A stretch of 64,000 bases of DNA from contig NZ_BNGS01000001.1 in the NCBI RefSeq assembly GCF_014905555.1, positions 1,116,001-1,180,000 of the forward strand. Reading direction: 5' to 3'. The notes under the pieces are model-generated. The model searched no databases and was not told the DNA's origin. It worked only from the letters and a program-made list of their open reading frames with translations. This document shows positions 17,131 to 25,590 of this stretch, one piece after another. The DNA is from Streptomyces sp. Y2F8-2. GTDB taxonomy: Bacteria; Actinomycetota; Actinomycetes; Streptomycetales; Streptomycetaceae. Every line of letters begins with the position of its first letter. Position 1 is the stretch's first letter. The position numbers and the translations under genes are program-made.

Positions 17131-18282
17131 ATGTACGACAACCAGCAGCGACCAGAACACGGGCCTCTCGAGGGGTTCACCGTGGGCGTGACGGCCGCGC
17201 GACGGGCCGACGAGCTGGGGGCCCTGCTCCAGCGGCGCGGCGCGTCCGTGCTGTACGCGCCGGCCCTGCGTATCGTGCCGCTCGCCGACGACGGAGAACT
17301 GCTCGCCGCCACCAAGGAGTTGATCGACCGGGTACCGGACATCGCGGTCGCCACCACCGCGATCGGCTTCCGCGGCTGGGTCGAGGCCGCCGACGGCTGG
17401 GGGCTCGGCGAGGATCTGCTCGCCCGGCTGCGCGGGGTGCGGCTGCTCGCACGCGGCCCGAAGGTCAAGGGCGCCATACGGGCGGCCGGGCTGACCGAGG
17501 AGTGGTCGCCCAGCTCGGAGTCCATGGCCGAGGTGCTCGACCGGCTGCTCGAGGAAGGCGTCGACGGCCTCCGTATCGCCGTCCAGCTGCACGGCGAGCC
17601 GCTGCCGGGCTTCGTGGAGGCGCTGCGGGAGGGGGGCGCCGAGGTGGTGGGGGTGCCGGTGTACCGGTGGATGCCGCCGGAGGACGTCGGGCCGATGGAC
17701 CGGCTCCTCGACGCGACCGTCAGCCGGGGCCTGGACGCCCTCACCTTCACCAGCGCGCCCGCTGCCGCGTCCCTGCTCTCCCGGGCCGAGGAGCGCGGGC
17801 TGCTGCCGGAACTGCTCGCCGCCCTGAACCACGACGTGCTGCCCGCCTGCGTCGGCCCCGTCACCGCGCTGCCGCTTCAGGCCCGCGGCATCGACACGGT
17901 CCAGCCCGAACGCTTCCGGCTCGGCCCGCTCGTCCAGCTCCTGTGCCAGGAACTGCCCGCCCGGGCCCGTACGCTGCCCATCGCCGGCCACCGGGTGGAG
18001 ATCCGCGGGCACGCGGTGATGGTGGACGGCGACCTGCGGCCCGTACCGCCGGCGGGGATGTCCCTGCTGCGCGCCCTGTCCCGGCGGCCGGGCTGGGTGG
18101 TCGCCCGCTCCGACCTGTTGCGCGCGCTCCCGGGCGCCGGGCGCGACGAGCACGCCGTGGAGACGGCGATGGCCCGGCTCCGGACGGCCCTCGGGGCGCC
18201 CAAGCTGATCCAGACGGTGGTCAAGCGCGGCTACCGGCTCGCGCTCGACCCGGCGGCGGACTCCAAGTACGCGGACGTGTGA
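17131..18282 (+). CDS. nnaR: HemD-like/winged-helix regulator of nitrate and nitrite assimilation (NnaR-like)
   Basis: A 383-residue fusion. Residues about 15-265 are a uroporphyrinogen-III synthase (HemD) fold, including GFTVGVTAARRADELGALLQ and VTSAP-like ALTFTSAPAAASLL. Residues about 283-373 form an OmpR-type winged helix ending AMARLRTALGAPKLIQTVVK and RGYRLALDP. In S. coelicolor and mycobacteria this architecture is NnaR, which activates nitrate/nitrite assimilation genes together with GlnR. The HemD domain is thought to act as a sensor or structural module, and synthase activity is not implied. The adjacent nitrate transporter supports that role. ATG at 17131 follows GGACGAGAGCC. Downstream lies a short tandem repeat. 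Confidence 0.88.
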   Translation: MYDNQQRPEHGPLEGFTVGVTAARRADELGALLQRRGASVLYAPALRIVPLADDGELLAATKELIDRVPDIAVATTAIGFRGWVEAADGWGLGEDLLARLRGVRLLARGPKVKGAIRAAGLTEEWSPSSESMAEVLDRLLEEGVDGLRIAVQLHGEPLPGFVEALREGGAEVVGVPVYRWMPPEDVGPMDRLLDATVSRGLDALTFTSAPAAASLLSRAEERGLLPELLAALNHDVLPACVGPVTALPLQARGIDTVQPERFRLGPLVQLLCQELPARARTLPIAGHRVEIRGHAVMVDGDLRPVPPAGMSLLRALSRRPGWVVARSDLLRALPGAGRDEHAVETAMARLRTALGAPKLIQTVVKRGYRLALDPAADSKYADV

Positions 18283-18286
18283 GCCG

Positions 18287-18377
18287 CCTTTCCCGGAGCA
18301 GGGCCCGCGCAGGGCCGCCTCCCTGGAGAGCGCCCGGACGAAGCAGCCCTCCCTGGAGAGCGCCCGGGCGAGGCAGG
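18287..18377. repeat. Short ~30-bp tandem repeat downstream of nnaR
   Basis: Two units, 18318-18347 and 18348-18377, match at about 27 of 30 positions, sharing CCTCCCTGGAGAGCGCCCGG. A weaker third unit precedes them (18287-18317). No gene was seen in 18283-18576. Confidence 0.7.
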
Positions 18378-18576
18378 CCGTGCCGGGGTCGGCGGCGGGC
18401 CCGTACGGCCGGTTTGGCGGCCGCTTCGGGCGCGCGAGGGACGTCGCCGGGACGCGCGGGCGCATCGACAGGCGTCCACCGTGGAGTTCGGGGGCGTACG
18501 GGGCCTTCCCCGAGGCCTGTGCGGGCGGGCACTGTAGAGGGGGTGACCGCGGCGACTCCAAGGCGGTGACAGGCAC

Positions 18577-19170
18577 ATGGCATCCGGCACGGCCACGGCC
18601 ACGGCCTCCTACGCGTTGCGGTTCGGCTCCGGGCGGATCTGCCTGGACCTGCTGACGACGACGCATCCCGAGGAACGCCTCGACTCGGCGGACCGGTTGC
18701 GGGCGTGGATCACCGGGTCCGGGCTGGTGCCGCCGGGTACCCCGCTGACCGGGGTGGACGCGGGCTGGCTGCGGGCGTTCCGCGAACTGCGTGAGCACGT
18801 CGGCCTGTTGGTGGGTGGCGAACTGGACGGGCGCCCGGCGGACGGGGCGCTGATCCGGGTCAACGCCGCGGCCCGGGGCGCACCGCCCGCGCCGTGCGCG
18901 GTCCGTACGGAGGACGGCGCGCTGGTACGACGACTGCGTGCACTGCCCACCTGCGAGGACCTGCTGGCCGCGGTGGCCCGCGAGGCCATAGAACTGCTGA
19001 CCGATCCGAAGGCCAGGGCGAGCCTGCGGCGGTGCGAGGGCGACAACTGCCCGATCGTCTACCTGGACACGTCCCGGGGCCGACGCCGCCGCTGGTGCTC
19101 GAGCGAGGTGTGCGGCAACCGGGAGCGGGTGGCCCGCCACCGCCGGCGGGCGGCGCTGACACGGACGTAG
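18577..19170 (+). CDS. CGNR zinc-finger domain protein (ABATE domain), putative stress regulator
   Basis: A 197-residue protein with an N-terminal ABATE domain (from about residue 15, RFGSGRICLDLLTTTHPEER) and a C-terminal CGNR zinc finger. The Cys pairs are in CEGDNCPIVYLD and WCSSEVCGNRERVARHRRR. The finger binds DNA and the ABATE domain is thought to sense a stress ligand. The basic C-terminal tail fits DNA binding. The ATG at 18577 was taken because the family starts near here; its ribosome-binding site is weak. It runs toward the divergent LacI/alpha-glucoside operon but shows no link with it. Confidence 0.83.
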   Translation: MASGTATATASYALRFGSGRICLDLLTTTHPEERLDSADRLRAWITGSGLVPPGTPLTGVDAGWLRAFRELREHVGLLVGGELDGRPADGALIRVNAAARGAPPAPCAVRTEDGALVRRLRALPTCEDLLAAVAREAIELLTDPKARASLRRCEGDNCPIVYLDTSRGRRRRWCSSEVCGNRERVARHRRRAALTRT

Positions 19171-19210
19171 GTCGCAGGTCGTGCCGGGCACCCTCCCGCC
19201 TGCTACGGGA

Positions 19211-20266
19211 TCACATGCCTGCCTCGGTCACCACGTCGCCGGTGGGCGCGGGGGGTGCGGTGGTCGCGCGAGGGATCAGATGGGTGGGCAGCACGACGTG
19301 GCGCGCGCGGTCGGCCTCGGGGTCGTCGATCAGCTTCAGGGCGAGTTCCCCGGCCACCCGGCCCATGTCCGAGGGTGACTGGGCGACCGTGGACAGATCG
19401 AACCACTCGGCGATCTGGTGGTCGTCGAAGCCGATGACGGACATCCGCTCGGGCACCTGGATCCGCGCCGCGCGCAGGGTGTGTATGACAGCGACGGCCA
19501 GCTCGTCCTGCTCGGCGAAGACTGCGGTGGGGGGCTCCCGCAGGCTCAGCAGCGCGCCTATCCCTGCGGCGAGACCGCGCTTGTCCTCGACCGACATGGT
19601 GACCACCAGCTCGTCGTCCAGGGGAATGCCGGCCTCGGTGAGCGCCTGCCGGTAGCCGAGCAGCCGTTCGCGCGAGCTGAAGGTGAAGCCGGTGGCGCCC
19701 ACCGTCGGCACGAAGGCGATCCTGCGGTGGCCGAGGTTGAGCAGGTGCCGGGTGGCCTTGCAGCCTCCGGCCACGTCGTCGACGTAGACGCTGGGGCGGC
19801 TCTTGGCGTGCTGGCTGACGTAGATGACCGGCATCCCGAGGTCGTCCAGCCGTGCCGTCTCCTCGCCGGTGAGGTCGAAGCCGAAGACGAGGAGCGCGTC
19901 GGCGTTCCGCCGGGCCGGGAGGTGCTCGAAGAACGAGGTGCGCTCGGCCATGTCCGGGATGACGTAGACGTTCAGCTCCATGCCGGCCGCGCGCAGCAGC
20001 GGGCCCAGGCTGGACAGCGCCGAGCCCATGAACCACGAGTTGAGCGTGGGCACGAGCACCGCAACGACCCCGGTCTTCCCCGTGACCAGGCTCGCCGCCT
20101 GCCGCGAGACCGCGAAGTTCAGCTCGCGGGCGGCCTGTTCGACGCGTACGCGGACGTCCGCCGAGACGGACGTCAGTCCGCGCAGGGTGCGGGAGACCGT
20201 GGACGGGGAGACGCCGGCCCGTTCCGCGACGTCGGCCATCGTGGGGTGCCGCTGAGCTGGTGGCAT
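19211..20266 (-). CDS. LacI-family repressor of the adjacent alpha-glucoside operon
   Basis: A 351-residue LacI/GalR regulator. The N-terminal HTH is TMADVAERAGVSPSTVSRTL (about residues 9-28) with hinge helix RQAASLVTGKTG, followed by a periplasmic-binding-like sensor domain to the C-terminus. It is divergent from an ABC sugar importer and GH13 enzyme. Two matching pseudo-palindromes (TGnAAGCGnTGnCA, at 20310-20323 and 20443-20456) lie in the shared 319-bp gap, as expected for autoregulation and repression of the importer. The inducer is probably the imported alpha-glucoside. This organisation mirrors MalR-malEFG, but assignment as MalR would need sequence comparison. Confidence 0.9.
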   Translation of the reverse strand: MPPAQRHPTMADVAERAGVSPSTVSRTLRGLTSVSADVRVRVEQAARELNFAVSRQAASLVTGKTGVVAVLVPTLNSWFMGSALSSLGPLLRAAGMELNVYVIPDMAERTSFFEHLPARRNADALLVFGFDLTGEETARLDDLGMPVIYVSQHAKSRPSVYVDDVAGGCKATRHLLNLGHRRIAFVPTVGATGFTFSSRERLLGYRQALTEAGIPLDDELVVTMSVEDKRGLAAGIGALLSLREPPTAVFAEQDELAVAVIHTLRAARIQVPERMSVIGFDDHQIAEWFDLSTVAQSPSDMGRVAGELALKLIDDPEADRARHVVLPTHLIPRATTAPPAPTGDVVTEAGM

Positions 20267-20309
20267 GAGCGGAAGTTAGCACAGAGGCGGGTGTTTGACA
20301 GCTGGCTTG

Positions 20310-20323
20310 TGAAAGCGCTGCCA
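20310..20323. promoter_or_regulatory. LacI operator O1
   Basis: TGAAAGCGCTGCCA has the central CG step and the TGnAAGCGnTGnCA pattern shared with 20443-20456. It lies 44 bp upstream of the lacI-type start, suited to autoregulation. Confidence 0.65.
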
Positions 20324-20414
20324 TAGCTCAACCATGGGGTATTTTGCCCCGTTTTGCTGTAAAAACAGCTGCGGTACGCACCTAAAACTGTCTGAATCGT
20401 CGGCGACTTATGGA

Positions 20415-20443
20415 TTGACTTCCCCCAACTGCACTCCTAGCGT
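20415..20443 (+). promoter_or_regulatory. Promoter of the alpha-glucoside ABC operon
   Basis: TTGACT (20415-20420), a 17-bp spacer, and TAGCGT (20438-20443) form a recognisable vegetative-type promoter about 140 bp before the binding-protein gene. The operator at 20443-20456 overlaps its expected start point. Confidence 0.65.
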
Positions 20444-20456
20444 GCAAGCGTTGTCA
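20443..20456. promoter_or_regulatory. LacI operator O2 over the transcription start
   Basis: TGCAAGCGTTGTCA matches O1 at all fixed positions of TGnAAGCGnTGnCA. It sits just after the -10 box, where bound repressor would block transcription. Confidence 0.65.
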
Positions 20457-20585
20457 CGGCGGCGTGCAAGGTGTTTTCGTGTAGCCAGCCTTGAGGGCTC
20501 CGACCTGCGCTTTTGAAGGATCTTCGCGCCGTGACAGCACTGTCAGCCGCGCCTTCGGTTCCGCACGACCAGGAGAGAGACAGTG

Positions 20586-21887
20586 ATGACCAGGACCACC
20601 AGAGCCCTTCAGTGTTCGGCGACGCTCGCCGCCGCCGGGCTGCTCCTCACCGCCTGCGGCTCGTCCGGGGGCAGCGGCGGCAGTTCCGGGCAGAACGCCC
20701 AGAGCACGTCGTTCACGGGCCGTGGCCCCATCACGTATGTGGCCGGCAAGGACACCACCGGCACCGTCCAGACGATCATCGACCGCTGGAACAAGCTGCA
20801 CCCGAAGGAGAAGGTCACTTTCATCCAACTGCCGACGGACGCGGACTCGCAGCGGCAGCAGATGATCCAGAACGCGGAGACGAAGTCCGACGCCTACACG
20901 GTGCTCTCCCTCGACGTCGTGTGGACGTCGGAGTTCGCCGCCCACCAGTGGATCGACCGCCTGCCCGACAACCGGTTCCCGCTGCAGAACATGCTGAAGC
21001 CGGTGGTGGAGACCGCGAAGTACCGCGAAGGTCTGTACGCGGTACCGGGCAGCTCCGACGGCGGCCTGCTGTACTACCGCAGCGACCTGTTGAAGAAGGC
21101 CGGCATCACCAGCCCTCCGGCCACCTGGTCCCAGATGACGGCCGCCTGCGCCAAGGTGAAGAGGCTGCCCGAGGCCAAGGACATGTCCTGCTACGCCGGG
21201 CAGTTCCAGAAGTACGAGGGCCTGACGGTGAACTTCTCCGAGGCCGTGAACTCGGCGGGCGGCGTCGTCACCGACGCGAACGGCAAGCCGGACGTCGACA
21301 CGCCCCAGGCGAAGAAGGGCCTGGACTTCCTCGTCGACTCCTTCAAGGACGGGACGATCCCCAAGGAGGCCATCACCTACCAGGAGGAGGACGGCCGCCA
21401 GGCCTTCCAGTCCGGCAAGCTGGTGTTCCTGCGCAACTGGCCGTACGTGTACGCGCTGGCCCAGAAGAGCCCGATCGGGGGGAAGTTCGCGGTCGCGCCG
21501 CTGCCCGGCCTGAACGGGACCGGCTCCTCCAGCCTGGGCGGTCACAACCTGGCCCTGTCGTCCTTCGCCAAGAACAAGGCGACGGCCCTGGACTTCATGA
21601 AGTTCTTCAGCAGTGAGGAGAGCGCGAGCTACTTCCTGAAGAACGCCTCCCTCGCCCCGCCGTACACGAACCTGTACGACGACGCGTCGCTGGACAAGCA
21701 GTATCCGTATCTGCCCGTCCTCAAGCAGTCCATCCTGCACGCCGTGCCGCGCCCGCGGGTCGTGCAGTACGGGGACGTGACGTCGGCGATCGAGAAGGAG
21801 GCCTACGCCGCCCTGTCCGGCAGCAAGAGCAGCTCGCAGGCTCTGAAGGATCTGCAGGCGGACCTGCAGAAGCTGACGGCGCAGTGA
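20586..21887 (+). CDS. Alpha-glucoside ABC importer, solute-binding lipoprotein
   Basis: This 433-residue extracellular lipoprotein captures the sugar for import. A signal peptide ends in the lipobox LLLTAC, followed by a Gly/Ser-rich tether and a family-1 solute-binding fold. Typical motifs are TIIDRWNKLHPKEKVTFIQL, YAVPGSSDGGLLYYRSDLLK and AFQSGKLVFLRNWPYVYALA. The sequence style is that of trehalose/maltose (ThuE/AglE) binding proteins. ATG at 20586 and GTG at 20583 are both possible behind AGGAGAGAG. It is first of four co-directional genes. No ATPase gene is present, so it probably uses the shared MsiK ATPase known in streptomycetes. Confidence 0.9.
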   Translation: MTRTTRALQCSATLAAAGLLLTACGSSGGSGGSSGQNAQSTSFTGRGPITYVAGKDTTGTVQTIIDRWNKLHPKEKVTFIQLPTDADSQRQQMIQNAETKSDAYTVLSLDVVWTSEFAAHQWIDRLPDNRFPLQNMLKPVVETAKYREGLYAVPGSSDGGLLYYRSDLLKKAGITSPPATWSQMTAACAKVKRLPEAKDMSCYAGQFQKYEGLTVNFSEAVNSAGGVVTDANGKPDVDTPQAKKGLDFLVDSFKDGTIPKEAITYQEEDGRQAFQSGKLVFLRNWPYVYALAQKSPIGGKFAVAPLPGLNGTGSSSLGGHNLALSSFAKNKATALDFMKFFSSEESASYFLKNASLAPPYTNLYDDASLDKQYPYLPVLKQSILHAVPRPRVVQYGDVTSAIEKEAYAALSGSKSSSQALKDLQADLQKLTAQ

Positions 21888-21898
21888 GGATCCGGGTC

Positions 21899-22963
21899 AT
21901 GGCCGACACCAAGATCCCGTCCGCAACCGCCGCACGGGAGCCCGGGGCGGTCGACCGCCCCGGGCGGCCCTCCGCGCCGCTGAACCGCCGGCGCGCCCGG
22001 GCCGGTGCGACCACGGGCACCGGCCGGCTGGCGGCGCTGCTGGTCTCCCCCACGCTCCTGGTGCTGACGATCGTCGTGATCTATCCGACGCTCATGGCCC
22101 TCGACGAGTCGCTGTACGGGCCGAAGGGGCTGGATCCCAAGACCGGCTTCATCAGCGACACCGAGCCGTTCGTGGGCCTGAAGAACTACACCGACATCTT
22201 CACCCAGGCCGGTGACCGGTTCTGGAACGCCTTCTGGAACACCACCCTCTTCACCGTCGTCACCGTGCTGCTGGAGACGGTGATCGGTGTGGCCATGGCA
22301 CTGATCATGCACAAGGCGTTCCGGGGCCGGGCCGTGGTGCGGGCGAGCATCCTCGTGCCCTGGGCGATTCCCACGGCCATCTCCGGCCTGCTGTGGCGGT
22401 GGATCTTCAACGCCGACGGAATCGCCAACGTCCTCGTCGGACACCAGGTCCTGTGGACCGCCGACGGCTTCGCAGCCAAGATCGCGGTCATCATCGCCGA
22501 TGTGTGGAAGACCGCCCCGTTCATCGGGCTGCTGGTCCTGGCCGGACTCCAGGTGATCCCGAAGGAGGTCTACGAGGCGGCCCGGATCGACGGAGCGAGC
22601 GCCCTCAGGCAGTTCTGGCACATCACCCTGCCCCTGGTGAAGCCCGCGCTGCTGGTGGCGGTGCTGTTCCGGTGCCTGGACGCGCTGCGGATGTTCGACC
22701 TGCCCTACATCCTCATCGGCGCGCAGAAGAACTCGGTGGAAACCCTGTCGATGCTCGCGCAGAACGAGGCGTCCAACGTCCGCTTCGGACCGGCTTCCGC
22801 CTACGCGGTGCTCCTCTTCCTCTATGTCTTCCTCATCGCGCTCGCCTTCGTCCGGTTGCTGGGCGCCGACCTCGTCGGCGACGGCGGCGTCCGTAACGGA
22901 CGCGAGCGCAGGACCGGGCGCCGGGGTGCCGTGGCACTGCGCCGTGCGGAGGTGACGGCATGA
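21899..22963 (+). CDS. Sugar ABC transporter permease, first subunit (MalF type)
   Basis: A 354-residue inner-membrane permease with about six helices after a basic N-terminal tail. The EAA loop that contacts the ATPase is VYEAARIDGASALRQFWHIT then LPLVKPALLVAVL. The start was set at ATG 21899 because GAGGA lies 8 bp upstream; a GTG overlapping the previous stop (21884) is the alternative. It overlaps the next gene by four bases (ATGA). It forms a heterodimeric channel with the following permease. The C-terminal tail is rich in Arg. Confidence 0.92.
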   Translation: MADTKIPSATAAREPGAVDRPGRPSAPLNRRRARAGATTGTGRLAALLVSPTLLVLTIVVIYPTLMALDESLYGPKGLDPKTGFISDTEPFVGLKNYTDIFTQAGDRFWNAFWNTTLFTVVTVLLETVIGVAMALIMHKAFRGRAVVRASILVPWAIPTAISGLLWRWIFNADGIANVLVGHQVLWTADGFAAKIAVIIADVWKTAPFIGLLVLAGLQVIPKEVYEAARIDGASALRQFWHITLPLVKPALLVAVLFRCLDALRMFDLPYILIGAQKNSVETLSMLAQNEASNVRFGPASAYAVLLFLYVFLIALAFVRLLGADLVGDGGVRNGRERRTGRRGAVALRRAEVTA

Positions 22964-23793
22964 CCCTCGCAGCCACCTGGCGCCGACGGCTGCCCTACGT
23001 GGGTGTCGCCGCGGTGGTCGCCTACTGCCTGGCCCCGTTCTACTGGATGGTGGTCTCCAGCCTGCGGAGCAACGACGACATCTTCAGCACCTCGTTGTTC
23101 CCCTCGCCGCTGTCGTTCGACAACTACCGGGCCGTGTTCAGCCCCTCCCAGGGGTTCTCGCGGGCACTGCTCAACAGCCTGATCGTGGCCGGCATCACCA
23201 CGGCACTGGCGCTGCTGCTGGCCACGTTCACCGCGTACGCGATGGCCCGGCTGGACTTCCGGTTCAAGCGGCTGATCCTCACGCTGATCATCGCCACCTC
23301 GATGTTCCCGGTGGTGTCGATCGTCGTTCCGCTGCTGAAGCTGTTCACGGACATCGGCTGGATCAACACCTACCAGGCCATGATCGTGCCGAGCATGTCC
23401 TTCGCGCTGCCGCTCGCGGTGTGGAACCTGACCACGTTCTTCCGCCAGATGCCGGACGAGCTGGAGCACGCCGCGATGGTCGACGGCTGCACCCGCGGCC
23501 AGGCGTTCCGCAGGATCATCATCCCGCTCGCCGCGCCCGGCATCTTCACCACCGCGATCATCACGTTCATCGCCGCCTGGAACGAGTTCCTCATCGCCCT
23601 GTCGATGACCAACAAGCCCGGCATGCAGACCGCGACGGTCGCCATCTCGAAGTTCTCCGGAGCCACGACGTACCAGACGCCGTTCGGCAGCCAGATGGCG
23701 GCAGGCGTCATCGTCACGATCCCGCTGGTGATCATGGTGCTGCTCTTCCAGCGCCGTATCGTCGCCGGACTCACCACAGGCGCGGCCAAGTAG
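22960..23793 (+). CDS. Sugar ABC transporter permease, second subunit (MalG type)
   Basis: A 277-residue permease of the MalG class with six predicted helices beginning LPYVGVAAVVAYCLAPFYW. The EAA motif is ELEHAAMVDGCTRGQAFRRI then IIPLAAPGIFTTAI, and the protein ends GLTTGAAK as usual for MalG proteins. Its start overlaps the stop of the first permease, indicating coupled translation. It partners that subunit and a cytoplasmic ATPase encoded elsewhere. Confidence 0.93.
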   Translation: MTLAATWRRRLPYVGVAAVVAYCLAPFYWMVVSSLRSNDDIFSTSLFPSPLSFDNYRAVFSPSQGFSRALLNSLIVAGITTALALLLATFTAYAMARLDFRFKRLILTLIIATSMFPVVSIVVPLLKLFTDIGWINTYQAMIVPSMSFALPLAVWNLTTFFRQMPDELEHAAMVDGCTRGQAFRRIIIPLAAPGIFTTAIITFIAAWNEFLIALSMTNKPGMQTATVAISKFSGATTYQTPFGSQMAAGVIVTIPLVIMVLLFQRRIVAGLTTGAAK

Positions 23794-23844
23794 GCACCGG
23801 CGCCGCGCCACCCCTTCCCGACGTCCAAGGAGCAACGCACTCGT

Positions 23845-25521
23845 ATGTCCGGTACCGCACCGTGGTGGCGCAGCGCCGTCATCTACCAGATCTACATCCG
23901 CAGTTTCGCCGACGGAAACGGTGACGGCGTCGGCGACATCGCCGGCATCCGCTCCCGTCTGCCGTATCTGAAGTCGCTCGGTGTCGACGCCATCTGGATC
24001 AACCCGTGGTACAAGTCGCCGATGGCGGACCACGGTTACGACGTGGCGGACTTCCGTGAGATCGACCCGCTGTTCGGCACGGTGGCCGAGGCGGAGGAGC
24101 TCATAGAGGAGGCGCACCGGCACGGGATCCGCGTCATCCCCGACATCGTGCCCAACCACACCTCCGACCGGCACGCCTGGTTCCAGGCGGCCCTGGCGGC
24201 GGGGCCGGGCAGCCCCGAACGCGAGCGTTACGTCTTCCGGCCCGGCCGCGGGCCCGACGGCGCCGAGCCGCCCAACGACTGGGTCTCCTGCTTCGGCGGC
24301 CCCGCCTGGACACGGCTGCCCGACGGGGAGTGGTACCTGCACCTGTTCGCCCCCGAGCAGCCCGACCTCAACTGGGAACACCCGGAGGTCAGGGCCGAGT
24401 TCGAGTCGATCCTGCGGTTCTGGTTCAGCCGGGGCGTGGACGGCTTCCGTATCGATGTGGCGCACGGACTGATCAAGCACCCCGAGCTGCCCGACCTGCC
24501 GCCGCGCCCCGAACCGGCGGGGGTGCTCGGACCGCTCTCCCGCCGGGACGACACGCAGGAGCGGGTCCGGCAGCACGTCGACCACCCCCACTGGGACCGC
24601 GACGAGGTCCACGAGATCTACCGCGCCTGGCGCAAGGTGGCCGACGAGTTCCCCGGCGACCGGTCCTTCGTCGCCGAGGCCTGGGCGGACACCCCCGAGC
24701 GGCTCGCCGCCTACGTACGCCGGGACGGCCTGCACACCGCGTTCAACTTCGACTTCCTGATGGCGAGCTGGGACGCGAAGGACCTGCGCGCGGTCATCGA
24801 CGACTCGCTCGCCATGCTCGGCGCGGTCGGCGCACCGGCCACCTGGGTGCTGTCCAACCACGACGTCATGCGCCACGTCAGCCGCTACGGCCGCAGGACC
24901 GTCAAGCGGTGGCTGGCCAACGAACGATACGAGCCCGAAGGCCCCCTGGACCTGGAACTGGGCATCCGGCGCGCCCGTGCGGCCGCCCTGCTGATGCTCG
25001 CCCTGCCCGGCGGCGCCTACGTCTACCAGGGCGAGGAGCTCGGCCTGCCCGAGGTCGAGGACCTGCCCGAGTCCGTCCTGCAGGACCCGATCTGGGAGCG
25101 CTCCGGACACACCGAACGCGGCCGTGACGGCTGCCGGGTTCCGATCCCCTGGTCCGGGCACAGCGCGCCGTTCGGCTTCAGCCCCGAGGGGGCCTCCGCC
25201 GCGCCCTGGCTGCCGCAGCCCGCCGACTGGGGCGAGCGCAGCGTGGAGGCGCAGACCGGCGACGAGACGTCGATGCTCGAGCTCTACCGCCGCGCCCTGC
25301 GCGTGCGCCGCGAGCACCCGGCGCTCGGCGACGGCACTCTGGCCTGGCTGGACGCTCCCGCCGGAGTCCTCGCCCTGCGCCGCGAACCCGGCTTCGTCTG
25401 CGTGGTCAACCTCTCGTCCGAGGCGTACCGGCTGCCCGACCACACCTCGGTCCTGCTGGCGAGCGGTCCCGTGCAGGACGGCCTGCTGGCACCGGACCAG
25501 GCGGCCTGGCTGGCGGTGTAG
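23845..25521 (+). CDS. Alpha-glucosidase, glycoside hydrolase family 13
   Basis: The 558-residue enzyme hydrolyses the imported alpha-glucoside in the cytoplasm; no signal peptide is present. The four GH13 regions are clear: DIVPNHTSD, GFRIDVAHG with nucleophile Asp204, FVAEAWA with acid/base Glu278, and LSNHDVMRH with Asp340. The oligo-1,6-glucosidase/alpha-glucosidase subgroup is suggested by WWRSAVIYQIYIRSFADGNG at the N-terminus. It is last in the operon, 51 bp after the MalG-type gene, with AAGGAGC upstream. Substrate could be maltose, isomaltose or trehalose-type sugars; the sequence alone does not decide. Confidence 0.93.
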   Translation: MSGTAPWWRSAVIYQIYIRSFADGNGDGVGDIAGIRSRLPYLKSLGVDAIWINPWYKSPMADHGYDVADFREIDPLFGTVAEAEELIEEAHRHGIRVIPDIVPNHTSDRHAWFQAALAAGPGSPERERYVFRPGRGPDGAEPPNDWVSCFGGPAWTRLPDGEWYLHLFAPEQPDLNWEHPEVRAEFESILRFWFSRGVDGFRIDVAHGLIKHPELPDLPPRPEPAGVLGPLSRRDDTQERVRQHVDHPHWDRDEVHEIYRAWRKVADEFPGDRSFVAEAWADTPERLAAYVRRDGLHTAFNFDFLMASWDAKDLRAVIDDSLAMLGAVGAPATWVLSNHDVMRHVSRYGRRTVKRWLANERYEPEGPLDLELGIRRARAAALLMLALPGGAYVYQGEELGLPEVEDLPESVLQDPIWERSGHTERGRDGCRVPIPWSGHSAPFGFSPEGASAAPWLPQPADWGERSVEAQTGDETSMLELYRRALRVRREHPALGDGTLAWLDAPAGVLALRREPGFVCVVNLSSEAYRLPDHTSVLLASGPVQDGLLAPDQAAWLAV

Positions 25522-25534
25522 CCGTCCATCAGAG

Positions 25535-25578
25535 ACCAGGGCCGTCCGGTGCGTCCCCGCTCACCGGACGGCCCTGGT
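25535..25578. terminator. Bidirectional terminator between alpha-glucosidase and acyltransferase genes
   Basis: A 17-bp perfect stem (25535-25551 with 25562-25578) and 10-nt loop lie between two convergent genes, 14 bp after one stop and 13 bp from the other. Confidence 0.88.
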
Positions 25579-25590
25579 TCTGCCCGGGTC

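Noticed and set aside
15562..19191. A 1209-codon leftward open frame antisense to narK, nnaR and the CGNR gene
   Set aside because: It mirrors real genes in a high-GC genome, has no recognisable domain, and is rich in Arg, Gly, Pro and His as expected for antisense artefacts.
22822..25443. An 873-codon leftward frame antisense to the permease and alpha-glucosidase genes
   Set aside because: It overlaps verified GH13 and permease genes and has only composition-driven residues; no ribosome-binding site or domain.
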